Shown here: positions 8,621-15,089 of the stretch, in pieces
Numbering within the stretch: the stretch's first letter is position 1
Layout of the letters: each line of letters starts with the position of its first letter
NCBI GenBank assembly: GCA_947062475.1
Contig: CAMSQA010000002.1
Location: 48,509-112,508, forward strand
Source of the DNA: an uncultured Clostridia bacterium
Lineage (GTDB): Bacteria > Bacillota > Clostridia > Christensenellales > UBA1242
DNA length: 64,000 bases
Direction: 5' to 3'
Notes under the pieces: generated by a model
What the model saw: only the letters and a program-made list of their open reading frames with translations
Databases searched by the model: none
What the model was told of the DNA's origin: nothing
Translations under genes and position numbers: made by a program

Positions 8621-8659
8621 GGACTGCTAGCTCAGTTGGTAGAGCATTCGACTCTTAAT
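8621..8659 (+). pseudogene. 5' half of host tRNA-Lys(CUU), split by the element (attL)
   Basis: Bases 1-39 of a tRNA: acceptor GGACTGC, D-arm GCTCAGTTGGTAGAGC, anticodon 5' arm TTCGA and the loop CTCTTAA with anticodon CTT. Sequence homology to a tRNA stops right after ACTCTTAAT (8651-8659). The missing half, with perfectly matching acceptor and anticodon arms, is found at 18776-18821. Confidence 0.9.
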
Positions 8660-8674
8660 AATATACTTTACCAT

Positions 8675-8703
8675 TTGCTTTGTAGCACCAAATATATTAT
8701 AAT
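8675..8703 (+). promoter_or_regulatory. Candidate element-borne promoter for the replacement tRNA-Lys
   Basis: TTGCTT (8675-8680), 17-nt spacer, TATAAT (8698-8703), lying inside the element and 122 nt before the intact tRNA. It would let the element express its tRNA even when circular. Confidence 0.55.
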
Positions 8704-8755
8704 ATAATATATTAAGACACTTTTTGAAACTAATTTTAAACCTCTAAAATTAAAA

Positions 8756-8773
8756 GTGTAATAAAATTGTAAC
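8756..8773 (+). repeat. Candidate integrase arm-type site, left end
   Basis: GTGTAATAAAATTGTAAC closely matches GTGTAATAAAAAGTGTAAC at 18617-18635 near the other end. Repeats placed inside both ends of an integrase element are typical of arm-type binding sites, but this role is inferred. Confidence 0.4.
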
Positions 8774-8824
8774 ATGAGGTGTAAAATTGACTGCTCCGTG
8801 ATGAGCCTAAACTAACATGATTAT

Positions 8825-8900
8825 GGACTTGTAGCTCAGTTGGTAGAGCAATTGACTCTTAATCAATGGGTCCAGGGTTCGAGCCCCTGCAAGTCCACCA
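8825..8900 (+). tRNA. Element-borne tRNA-Lys (anticodon CTT), complete with CCA
   Basis: Acceptor GGACTTG pairs with CAAGTCC, anticodon arm ATTGA with TCAAT around loop CTCTTAA, T-arm has GGTTCGAGCC and CCA is encoded. It has the same anticodon as the split host tRNA but differs in the acceptor, anticodon and T stems, so it is not a duplicate made by the insertion. It can replace the host tRNA destroyed at 8659/18776. Confidence 0.93.
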
Positions 8901-8910
8901 TAAAACCTTT

Positions 8911-8945
8911 GAAACCACCATTTGTTTGATGGTTTCTTTTATTTT
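8911..8945 (+). terminator. Terminator after the element tRNA-Lys
   Basis: GAAACCA (8911-8917) pairs with TGGTTTC (8930-8936) and a T-rich tail follows. Confidence 0.7.
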
Positions 8946-8974
8946 GTTCTATCATTAAACCAGAGTTCATCATG

Positions 8975-9514
8975 CTATAATTTCCTTAGTCTTATATTAT
9001 CAATATTGGGCAAAAAATTATCATCAAAAGGCTGTTGATTGCTCTCTGCTGATTTTTCTTCGTGCTTTTGATTTTCATTCTTATATTGCTCTTCAAAGGC
9101 TTGTATAAGGTTGTTTGTATAGTCTTTTGAAAATGGATTGGTAACATATTCAATATTTTGAAACTGCAACTCTTGTCCTTTGTAGTTTTCAGTTTTAAAG
9201 ATTGTCAAAAAGCAATAGACATATTTGTTCAAAAAAGTTTTGTCAAAGTCAATGTCTATGTTATCATCTGGCTTGTAGTGATAATTGATTGCCTTTCGCA
9301 ATTTATTGTAACGCCAATTAAACTTGCCTTGTGGGTGCACATGAAACTTTTTATCACATATCAAAATGCCTTTATGGCTACCAGTAATAAGTTCAATTGT
9401 AATTTCAAATTGCTTTGCACTAATATCCAATAAATCAATTTTAACTATTCTTGCCAATACACCCTTTTCTTCAATAGGTGTTTTGCAAATTTTTCTATCT
9501 AGTAACACAAACAT
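8975..9514 (-). CDS. Element protein of unknown function, possibly DUF669/ssDNA-binding-like
   Basis: A 179-aa protein. ATG 9514 is preferred over the upstream ATG 9544 because AGGAG precedes it and it avoids overlap with the gene before. The middle contains GSHKGILICDKKF, then FNWRYNKLRKAINYHY, a pattern resembling DUF669-type phage single-strand-binding proteins; this match is weak. The C terminus is Glu/Gln/Asn-rich. It is the last gene of a three-gene minus-strand run (10856 to 8975) and starts 1 nt after the stop of its neighbour. Confidence 0.7.
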   Translation of the reverse strand: MFVLLDRKICKTPIEEKGVLARIVKIDLLDISAKQFEITIELITGSHKGILICDKKFHVHPQGKFNWRYNKLRKAINYHYKPDDNIDIDFDKTFLNKYVYCFLTIFKTENYKGQELQFQNIEYVTNPFSKDYTNNLIQAFEEQYKNENQKHEEKSAESNQQPFDDNFLPNIDNIRLRKL

Positions 9515-9515
9515 A

Positions 9516-10115
9516 TTATTTTGTCTCCTTATATTTATTTTCATAATTTTTTATAATTTCTAATTGTCGATTAAGATTGTCTTTTTTATCACACAAACTT
9601 AAAGATTGCTTTGATTTTACAAAGTTAATAATAGAAGTTCCAGTCTTACAAAAATTAGTTTCTATTCTATCTTGTTTGACATATTTCTTTTTAAGATTAA
9701 GCAAAACATCTAAATATAGACCTAAATTATTCGCCCTAAATAGTTTTTGTATATAATACTTGCTACTCCAACATGAAGCAATAAATCTGCTAACAAAATC
9801 TTTATCTTGTTGGCTATCAAATAATTGCATTAATAAAAATATTTTACTTTTATTTTTGCTTGTATAGCAGTGATTAATAGATATAAATTCAAAGTTTAAA
9901 AGATTAATCCTTTTATTAAAATTATGAAATCTTTGCAAAAACTTTTTCTTAAAGTCTGCTTGTTTTGATTCTATCTTTATAATATAGGCATTATCAAGTA
10001 TAGGGTTAAGTGTTCTCAAAAAAGCAACTTGCCAATCAATCATATTGATAAGTTCTTTCTTTGAATAGTACTCACTTTTAGGACATTGAGCGAGGTCCAT
10101 TTTTGTATTTTTCAT
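9516..10115 (-). CDS. Element protein of unknown function
   Basis: A 199-aa Lys- and Asn-rich protein, probably all-helical, with no motif I recognise. It has a good ribosome binding site (AAGGAGA) and ends just before the next gene, so the two are likely co-translated. The position, in the same run as a putative DNA-binding protein, suggests a role in element replication or maintenance, but nothing in the sequence proves it. Confidence 0.7.
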   Translation of the reverse strand: MKNTKMDLAQCPKSEYYSKKELINMIDWQVAFLRTLNPILDNAYIIKIESKQADFKKKFLQRFHNFNKRINLLNFEFISINHCYTSKNKSKIFLLMQLFDSQQDKDFVSRFIASCWSSKYYIQKLFRANNLGLYLDVLLNLKKKYVKQDRIETNFCKTGTSIINFVKSKQSLSLCDKKDNLNRQLEIIKNYENKYKETK

Positions 10116-10265
10116 ATAAAAATCTCCTTAATATAAAATTAAATTTTTTGCATAATAAAGGCATGCACACCTAATTAGTTGTACTGAATAAATAAGTTTG
10201 TTTTACTTTGTTACGGTCAATAGCCAGTGTGAATTAAGTAATATCTTTCTTTCATATTTACCTCT

Positions 10266-10856
10266 CTAAAATTGACATTCTTCAAGTTGACTATGACATT
10301 GGTCTTCAATGAAGAAAACTTTATGATGTTTTTTATCAATCTTTGCGTTTAATTCAATAAGTCCTTCGCCATATCTTTTATTAGTTTGAAACTCTACTTG
10401 TATCTTTAAACTAAAATCAATCAAAGAATTAATCTGCTGTTTTGTCAATTTAACATTGTTATAAGTCTTACATGAACGCACATCTTCACAATTAAGCAAA
10501 ATATCTAACGCAATCCCATTTTTTGAAATAGTGTGCTTTTTATTTAAAAAGTCATTGTCAAGATTCCTGTACTCTGTTGAGTAAAGAGTGTTAGTTTTCT
10601 TGTTGTATTCGATTAATTCTGCACAAACATTAAAAATCTTAAAAGTTTTTGGAATTGGGTCGTTTGAACAACCTTGTATTTTTTGGAAATAGAAGTTTAA
10701 TGTCAAGTGCAATTTGAAGTTTTCTTCATCAATTGCGAAATAGTTTTTTTGATTTTCAATATCAAGAACTAATCCTTCGTCTAAACTTTCTAAATAGCCA
10801 AATGAACTGCTTGGACTATTTTTAACTGGTTTGAAATAAACATTTTGATTTTTCAT
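10266..10856 (-). CDS. Element protein of unknown function
   Basis: A 196-aa protein of alternating polar and hydrophobic strands (for example FKLHLTLNFYFQKI and SLKIQVEFQ), probably beta-rich. No family is recognised. AAAGGAAAA precedes the ATG. The upstream leader (10857-11060) holds a branched hairpin at 10891-10934 and a regulatory repeat copy at about 10974-11032 that is also found near the repressor, so this operon is probably under the element's repressor. About 150 nt separate it from the next gene. Confidence 0.7.
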   Translation of the reverse strand: MKNQNVYFKPVKNSPSSSFGYLESLDEGLVLDIENQKNYFAIDEENFKLHLTLNFYFQKIQGCSNDPIPKTFKIFNVCAELIEYNKKTNTLYSTEYRNLDNDFLNKKHTISKNGIALDILLNCEDVRSCKTYNNVKLTKQQINSLIDFSLKIQVEFQTNKRYGEGLIELNAKIDKKHHKVFFIEDQCHSQLEECQF

Positions 10857-10890
10857 AATTATTTTTCCTTTTATAATTTCTAAATTTTTG

Positions 10891-10934
10891 CCCTAAAAAA
10901 GCACATAGTGTGATAGTAAACACTATTTTTAGGG
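10891..10934. promoter_or_regulatory. Compound hairpin in the leader of the 10856 operon
   Basis: An outer CCCTAAAAA/TTTTTAGGG stem (10891-10899, 10926-10934) encloses a TAGTGT/ACACTA stem (10906-10911, 10920-10925). No T-run follows on either strand, so it looks like an RNA structure or protein site and not a simple terminator. Confidence 0.5.
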
Positions 10935-10973
10935 TTGCAAGTAATTTCGTAGACTTCTATCGATTTTACTTAT

Positions 10974-11032
10974 ACTTACTTATACATAATTTTTTTTGAA
11001 GTAATTTTTACTTTTTCCAAATTTCATGGAAA
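10974..11032. repeat. Regulatory repeat copy 1 with inverted repeat
   Basis: A 28-bp block ending TTTTTTTTGAAG, then the inverted repeat TTTCCA-N7-TGGAAA (11014-11032). A second copy lies at about 12953-13009. The two copies flank integrase and excisionase. Confidence 0.7.
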
Positions 11033-11094
11033 ACTATTAAAAATTTTTTAATTTTAGGTGTGTCATTGTTGAATGATAGTTAATAAACAATTAA

Positions 11095-12498
11095 TTAACC
11101 ACACAAAAAGTCATTGTAAGTAATAGAGGCTTCTTCTGGTTGTCCTTCCATAAGTTGCGTGTAAACTTGCAATGTAAAGGCTGGCGAACTATGACCAAGT
11201 ATATAAGAAACGACTTTTATTGGAATGCCACTTTTAATCATCAAGGTACAACATGTGTGCCTAAGTCCATGACATGACACATGCTTAAAATCGTTTTCAA
11301 TTTCGAATTTTGTAACCCATTGAGCAAGGGTGCATGGATTTATGCCTTCGCCACAATCTTGTAAAAATAACAAGTTACTTTTAGCCCATAAATCACCATG
11401 CGAACTCTTTTGCTCGTCCCACCAAACTTTGTATTCTAATAGTATTTCAGCAAGTTTTTTTGGCATTGAGATTGTGCGTATAGAAGTGTCTGTCTTTGGT
11501 CGTTTGTTCTTAATTCCAAATTTTTTACCTGCATAAATTCTATTCTGTCTAACACTTAAAGTATTTTCTTCAAAATTAATAGCATTAAATGTCATACCTG
11601 CAACTTCGGCTTTTCGTAAACCAAGAAATATAAACATTGCTAAACTCGCTTTTCTTCTCAAATCTCTTTCATTTTCAATACATTTAACAAATTGTTTTGC
11701 TTCATCTTGATTGTATATTGTTTTTGGTTTTGTAGTTACTTTAAATGGTTTTGTGTATTCTTTTGTCGTAAAGTTTTCATCTATGCACCTTGAACGCTTG
11801 GCTTCTGCAAAAATCATTTTGAGTGTTCTTCTAATACCAGCAATAGTTGCCTTTGAGTATCTGCATTTTGTTGTAGTTATCTCAAAATATTTTTCTATTG
11901 GCACATTGAAATATTTACAAATTGCTTTTGCAGTTGCCATGCTCACTTGATTTCCTATGTTACTTGCCATTCTTAATGTTAGTCTATTAATGCCTATACT
12001 TTCAGCGATTTTATGTTGTTGTTTATATTCAATCAATTCTTTAATTGATTTTTTTACAATCACAACTTGTTTATCGTATGTGCTTGCAGAGATATCATCA
12101 TAAAAATCTTGTATTTTATCTGGTCCAATACTTCTCATTTTAAAACCCTTGAAAGCAGGGATTATTGCTTTTAAATGCTGTTCAACATCATTATGATAAC
12201 AATAAGAATCTTCATTTCTTTTTAAGATTTTCCCAAGCCACTCATAAGCAAACTCTTCAAACATAGGATTCTTTTTTTCTTTAAGCGTGCCATAAGTAGA
12301 AAGTTTTTCGACTTCTTCTTCGAATTCATATTTAACTTTGTCTAATTCGTGTTCGACTTTGCTTTTAGTTAAATGTTTAGGAATTTTCCAAGTTTTAGAA
12401 TACTGCTTATTTTTGCCAGTATAATAGTCTTTTCCACTACATATAAGTCTGTAACTGATAAGTTCTCCATATTTGTTTCTGCGTGCTTCTACATACAT
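11095..12498 (-). CDS. int: Tyrosine integrase with an inserted HTH domain
   Basis: A 467-aa site-specific recombinase with a full catalytic set: Arg295 (GLRKAE), Lys335, His410 and Arg413 (HGLRH), His436 (GHSS) and nucleophile Tyr446 (VYTQL). The N-terminal AP2-like arm-binding region and SAM-like core-binding domain precede it. Between core-binding and catalytic parts, about residues 155-207 form an XRE-like helix-turn-helix (KIAESIGINRLTL...AICKYFNVP), an unusual insertion. It would cut within the ACTCTTAAT core. GAGGTG lies before the ATG, and the gene overlaps the excisionase by 10 nt. Confidence 0.95.
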   Translation of the reverse strand: MYVEARRNKYGELISYRLICSGKDYYTGKNKQYSKTWKIPKHLTKSKVEHELDKVKYEFEEEVEKLSTYGTLKEKKNPMFEEFAYEWLGKILKRNEDSYCYHNDVEQHLKAIIPAFKGFKMRSIGPDKIQDFYDDISASTYDKQVVIVKKSIKELIEYKQQHKIAESIGINRLTLRMASNIGNQVSMATAKAICKYFNVPIEKYFEITTTKCRYSKATIAGIRRTLKMIFAEAKRSRCIDENFTTKEYTKPFKVTTKPKTIYNQDEAKQFVKCIENERDLRRKASLAMFIFLGLRKAEVAGMTFNAINFEENTLSVRQNRIYAGKKFGIKNKRPKTDTSIRTISMPKKLAEILLEYKVWWDEQKSSHGDLWAKSNLLFLQDCGEGINPCTLAQWVTKFEIENDFKHVSCHGLRHTCCTLMIKSGIPIKVVSYILGHSSPAFTLQVYTQLMEGQPEEASITYNDFLCG

Positions 12499-12701
12499 AC
12501 TGGCACCTCGCTTTCTTCATCGCTTAGATACCTTATTAGATCATCAAAGTTTACAAACAATTTCTTCCCACTTTTAAAGTGCTTGACTAAATTATTTTCG
12601 CATAATTTTCTAATGTAATATTCACAAACTATTGAGCCTTCATCAAGTTTTAATATTTCTTTTCTACATTCGGCAACTGTTCTTAATTTTGGTAATGTCA
12701 T
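12489..12701 (-). CDS. xis: Excisionase-like small HTH protein
   Basis: A 70-aa protein with a winged-helix or MerR-like pattern (EYYIRKLCENNLVKHFKSG, then LFVNFDDLIRYL), typical of element excisionases and directionality factors. It starts after AGGAGAA and overlaps the integrase start by 10 nt, so the two are co-translated. The call rests on size, fold pattern and position next to int. Confidence 0.82.
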   Translation of the reverse strand: MTLPKLRTVAECRKEILKLDEGSIVCEYYIRKLCENNLVKHFKSGKKLFVNFDDLIRYLSDEESEVPVCM

Positions 12702-12812
12702 AATCTTTTCTCCTAAATTTTAATCATTATATATTGAGGAATTTTAAAAATACACCTCTGGGCAAAACTTTTTTCAAAAGTTTCAAAATCCTAATTTTTA
12801 ATAGTGCTGTAC

Positions 12813-12879
12813 GCATCTTTAAAACAAGATGCAATTAATAACAAATTTTTATAGAAACTTTCAATTTAAAATCATGCAT
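12813..12879 (-). promoter_or_regulatory. Possible leader peptide and hairpin upstream of xis-int
   Basis: On the minus strand GGAGGAAAGACT precedes an ATG at 12879 that opens a 14-codon frame, too short for an ordinary gene. It ends at 12835 just before a GCATCTT/AAGATGC hairpin (12813-12832). This looks like a leader-peptide arrangement before the xis-int operon. The rest of 12702-13065 is A/T-rich, holding only the regulatory repeat copy. Confidence 0.3.
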
Positions 12880-12952
12880 AGTCTTTCCTCCATTCTATTT
12901 GGAATTGGTTTAATTTAAAAAATCGCAGACCTCTTCCAAATTTTTATTTACA

Positions 12953-13009
12953 CTTACTTATACATAATTTTTTTTGAAGCAATTTTGATAAATTCCAAAT
13001 TTCATGGAA
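12953..13009. repeat. Regulatory repeat copy 2 with inverted repeat, upstream of the repressor
   Basis: The same 28-bp block as at 10974, followed by TTCCA-N7-TGGAA (12993-13009). It lies between divergent xis and the XRE repressor, where a repressor operator is expected. Confidence 0.7.
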
Positions 13010-13065
13010 ATATGCTTTAATTTTTTTTAAATTTGTGCTAAAATTCGATTGTAGAGAGGTGTTTT

Positions 13066-13611
13066 ATGGATAAAGAAGAACAAAAAAAGCAAAAAAAAAT
13101 AATAAAAGAGCAAAAGAAAGAAGATATTAAAAATGCAGGTCAAATCTTTTCTAAAAACTTAAAAAAAGTTATGAAACAAAATAAAATCACTCAACAAGAG
13201 TTGGCAACTGCAATGGGTGTTAATGACCAAACTTTGTCAAATTGGTTTGATAATAAAAAAGGTTATCAACCTAAATGGGTTGGCTATATGGCTTTAATGT
13301 TCAAATATCTTATAGAGTCTAAAAAGATAAAATTTTTTGAGCCTACTTTTCTTTATAAGGAATTAGTTGAAGAAAGCACATTTATAAAATTAGAGGAGTT
13401 ATATCAATTAAAACAAGAGATTAGAGATTGGAAGTCTATGAAACTTGATAAGGAAATTAGATATTTGATAAAAGACAATAAATTTAAAAACAACATATCT
13501 AATTTAAAACTACTGAAAAAACAATGTTACGCAAAAACAAGTTCTGTTATTCAAACTGATTTACTTGATACTGGCAAAGACATATATGATATTTTTGATA
13601 AAATTAAATAA
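13066..13611 (+). CDS. XRE-family repressor of the element
   Basis: A 181-aa protein with a basic N-terminal tail followed by a lambda-repressor-like HTH (about 28-70: NLKKVMKQNKITQQELATAM, then NDQTLSNWFDNKK). The C-terminal two thirds are charged and helical with no LexA-type peptidase motif, so SOS-type self-cleavage is not expected. GAGAGGTG precedes ATG 13066. Divergence from xis-int and the inverted repeat just upstream suggest it controls excision and integration and its own transcription. Confidence 0.85.
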   Translation: MDKEEQKKQKKIIKEQKKEDIKNAGQIFSKNLKKVMKQNKITQQELATAMGVNDQTLSNWFDNKKGYQPKWVGYMALMFKYLIESKKIKFFEPTFLYKELVEESTFIKLEELYQLKQEIRDWKSMKLDKEIRYLIKDNKFKNNISNLKLLKKQCYAKTSSVIQTDLLDTGKDIYDIFDKIK

Positions 13612-13618
13612 AAAAAAT

Positions 13619-13654
13619 AAGTGCCCCAATACTTTAATTCTGGGACACTTTTTT
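13619..13654 (+). terminator. Terminator of the XRE repressor gene
   Basis: AAGTGCCCCA (13619-13628) pairs with TGGGACACTT (13641-13650) with one mismatch, then a T-run. The right arm lies at the start of repeat R1. Confidence 0.75.
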
Positions 13655-13732
13655 AGTTGGTTAATATAAATTATTAAAAAGATTGTTTTCGTTTAATGGG
13701 GGTTAACTGGTTAACTCTGGGAACATCTTGTG
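13637..13732. repeat. Imperfect direct repeat R1 (~96 bp)
   Basis: Starts ATTCTGGGACACTT, has TTTTCGTT in the middle and ends GGTTAACTCTGG plus TTGTG. Its partner R2 is at 14320-14416 in the same orientation, on the other side of the 13740-14204 gene. Confidence 0.65.
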
Positions 13733-13739
13733 TTTCAAT

Positions 13740-14204
13740 CTATATTGATAACAATCTAATCAGTTCTTTGATTCGTTCCATATTATGAGTTTCAAGTGAG
13801 ATTTGGATCACTTCGTTTAATTTGTCTTTGATTAGGTTTGATAAGATTTCTATCAAATCATTTTCAAAAGTTTTTACATCTTTAAATTCATTTTCAATAA
13901 GTGGTATTTTAGTTTCTTCAAGTTTATATTCTATGCGACCACTATGTTTATACATATCTGCTAAATAAGTATATGTAAAATATAGACACAAAACGGCTTT
14001 ACTTTCGGATTGAATCATAAATGACAACTTTTCTTTTCTTTCTTTGAAAGGCATTTGAGAAAGTTTTGTATCAAGCACTTTATCAAGTCTATTTATGTAG
14101 CAAGTATCTTTGATTAAATAATCTTTTATAAAGTCAAAGATGTAGGGCATAAAGTCATCTGCATTTTTGTATTTTATGGGTTTTTGTTTATTTTGATTTT
14201 TCAT
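13740..14204 (-). CDS. Element protein of unknown function between two direct repeats
   Basis: A 154-aa acidic, helical protein with no recognised family. CAAGGAG lies before the ATG. The gene is bracketed by repeats R1 and R2, as if it and its promoter region were carried as a cassette or as if the repeats are protein-binding or origin sites. The opening MKNQNKQKPIKYKNADD is similar in style to the 10856 protein (MKNQNVYFKPVKN), which may be chance. Confidence 0.7.
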   Translation of the reverse strand: MKNQNKQKPIKYKNADDFMPYIFDFIKDYLIKDTCYINRLDKVLDTKLSQMPFKERKEKLSFMIQSESKAVLCLYFTYTYLADMYKHSGRIEYKLEETKIPLIENEFKDVKTFENDLIEILSNLIKDKLNEVIQISLETHNMERIKELIRLLSI

Positions 14205-14319
14205 ATTCGCTCCTTGATTTTTTATTTTGGCTTGGCAAGGTTATTATAAATCGTATTTTTTGAAATTGACACTCTTGGTTAAAAGTTTTTCAAAAAAAAT
14301 AAATGGTTTCAAAATTGAC

Positions 14320-14416
14320 ATTCTGGGACACTTTATAAGCAAGTATATATATTTTATTAAACAAACTATTTTCGTTAAATCTGGGTATATCTGGTTAACT
14401 CTGGTGATATTCTGTG
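14320..14416. repeat. Imperfect direct repeat R2 (~97 bp)
   Basis: Matches R1 (13637-13732) at ATTCTGGGACACTT, TTTTCGTT and GGTTAACTCTGG. The 245-nt gap 14205-14448 otherwise shows only A/T-rich sequence and a terminator. Confidence 0.65.
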
Positions 14417-14424
14417 CATAAAAA

Positions 14425-14450
14425 AAGACTATTCAATTTGAAATAGTCTT
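14425..14450 (-). terminator. Terminator of the 14449-14745 gene
   Basis: AAGACTATT/AATAGTCTT (14425-14433, 14442-14450) followed on the minus strand by a T-run; it overlaps the stop codon. Confidence 0.75.
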
Positions 14451-14745
14451 ATTTTTTGCTTTCATTTAATATTTTTTGTTTGCTCATAAACTTAACAAGA
14501 GAATTGCACATTTTAATCAATTTTTCTTTTGACACAATTCTATATGTTGCTATACAATCTACTGCATTTTGTAATATTAGGTTTTTCATTAATATATCTG
14601 CTTCATCATAACTAATATTATATAATCGTTGTAGAGCAGTGATAGATATAATATCAACATTTCCTAAATCTTTAATATCAAGTTGTGGGACTTTCTCTTT
14701 AATGGTTATTTTAATTTGTTTATTATCTTCTTTTACAAGTTTCAT
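14449..14745 (-). CDS. Small element protein with a winged-helix (FtsK-gamma-like) segment
   Basis: A 98-aa protein. Residues ~36-63 (SITALQRLYNISYDEADILM, then NLILQNAVD) follow the pattern of the FtsK/SpoIIIE gamma winged helix, where LQR, Y and A/LM residues line the recognition fold. FtsK gamma reads polar sequences; a stand-alone copy could be a DNA-binding protein of the element. The match is by eye. TAGGAGCAG precedes the ATG. Confidence 0.6.
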   Translation of the reverse strand: MKLVKEDNKQIKITIKEKVPQLDIKDLGNVDIISITALQRLYNISYDEADILMKNLILQNAVDCIATYRIVSKEKLIKMCNSLVKFMSKQKILNESKK

Positions 14746-14797
14746 ATTATCTGCTCCTATTTCTTTTAATGCATTACAATAAATTTAGCCCATTAAA

Positions 14798-14820
14798 AAA
14801 GACCTTTTAAAAAGGTCTTT
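14798..14820 (-). terminator. Terminator of the 14832-15071 gene
   Basis: AAAGACCTTTT/AAAAGGTCTTT stem followed on the minus strand by a T-run. Confidence 0.8.
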
Positions 14821-14831
14821 AACTTTTTATT

Positions 14832-15071
14832 TCATAAGCAATCATTAAGAACATTTTTCAATAAATCTTCGTCAAGTTCTTCATTATATTTTTCTTTTAA
14901 TATTTTTGAAACTTTTTTAACTAAATCTTTATAGTCATATTTATAAGTTTCATGCTCTTGTGATATTAATGAATCTTTATGTTCAATATATTTAGATTCT
15001 ATTGCTCCAATTTCACATAACACTTTTTTGATAAGTTCTCTTTTTTCTTCTTTTTCTTTCATTTTATTCAT
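14832..15071 (-). CDS. Small charged element protein of unknown function
   Basis: A 79-aa, highly charged protein (many Lys and Glu), predicted helical throughout. It begins 18 nt after the surface lipoprotein gene and ends before its own terminator, so it is probably cotranscribed with the lipoprotein. No motif is recognised and the ribosome binding site is weak (AGAAAAAG). Confidence 0.55.
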   Translation of the reverse strand: MNKMKEKEEKRELIKKVLCEIGAIESKYIEHKDSLISQEHETYKYDYKDLVKKVSKILKEKYNEELDEDLLKNVLNDCL

Positions 15072-15089
15072 TTTTAACTTTTTCTTTTT

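Noticed and set aside
14227-14421. Plus-strand 64-codon frame across repeat R2
   Set aside because: No ribosome binding site; composition is that of A/T-rich noncoding repeat DNA.
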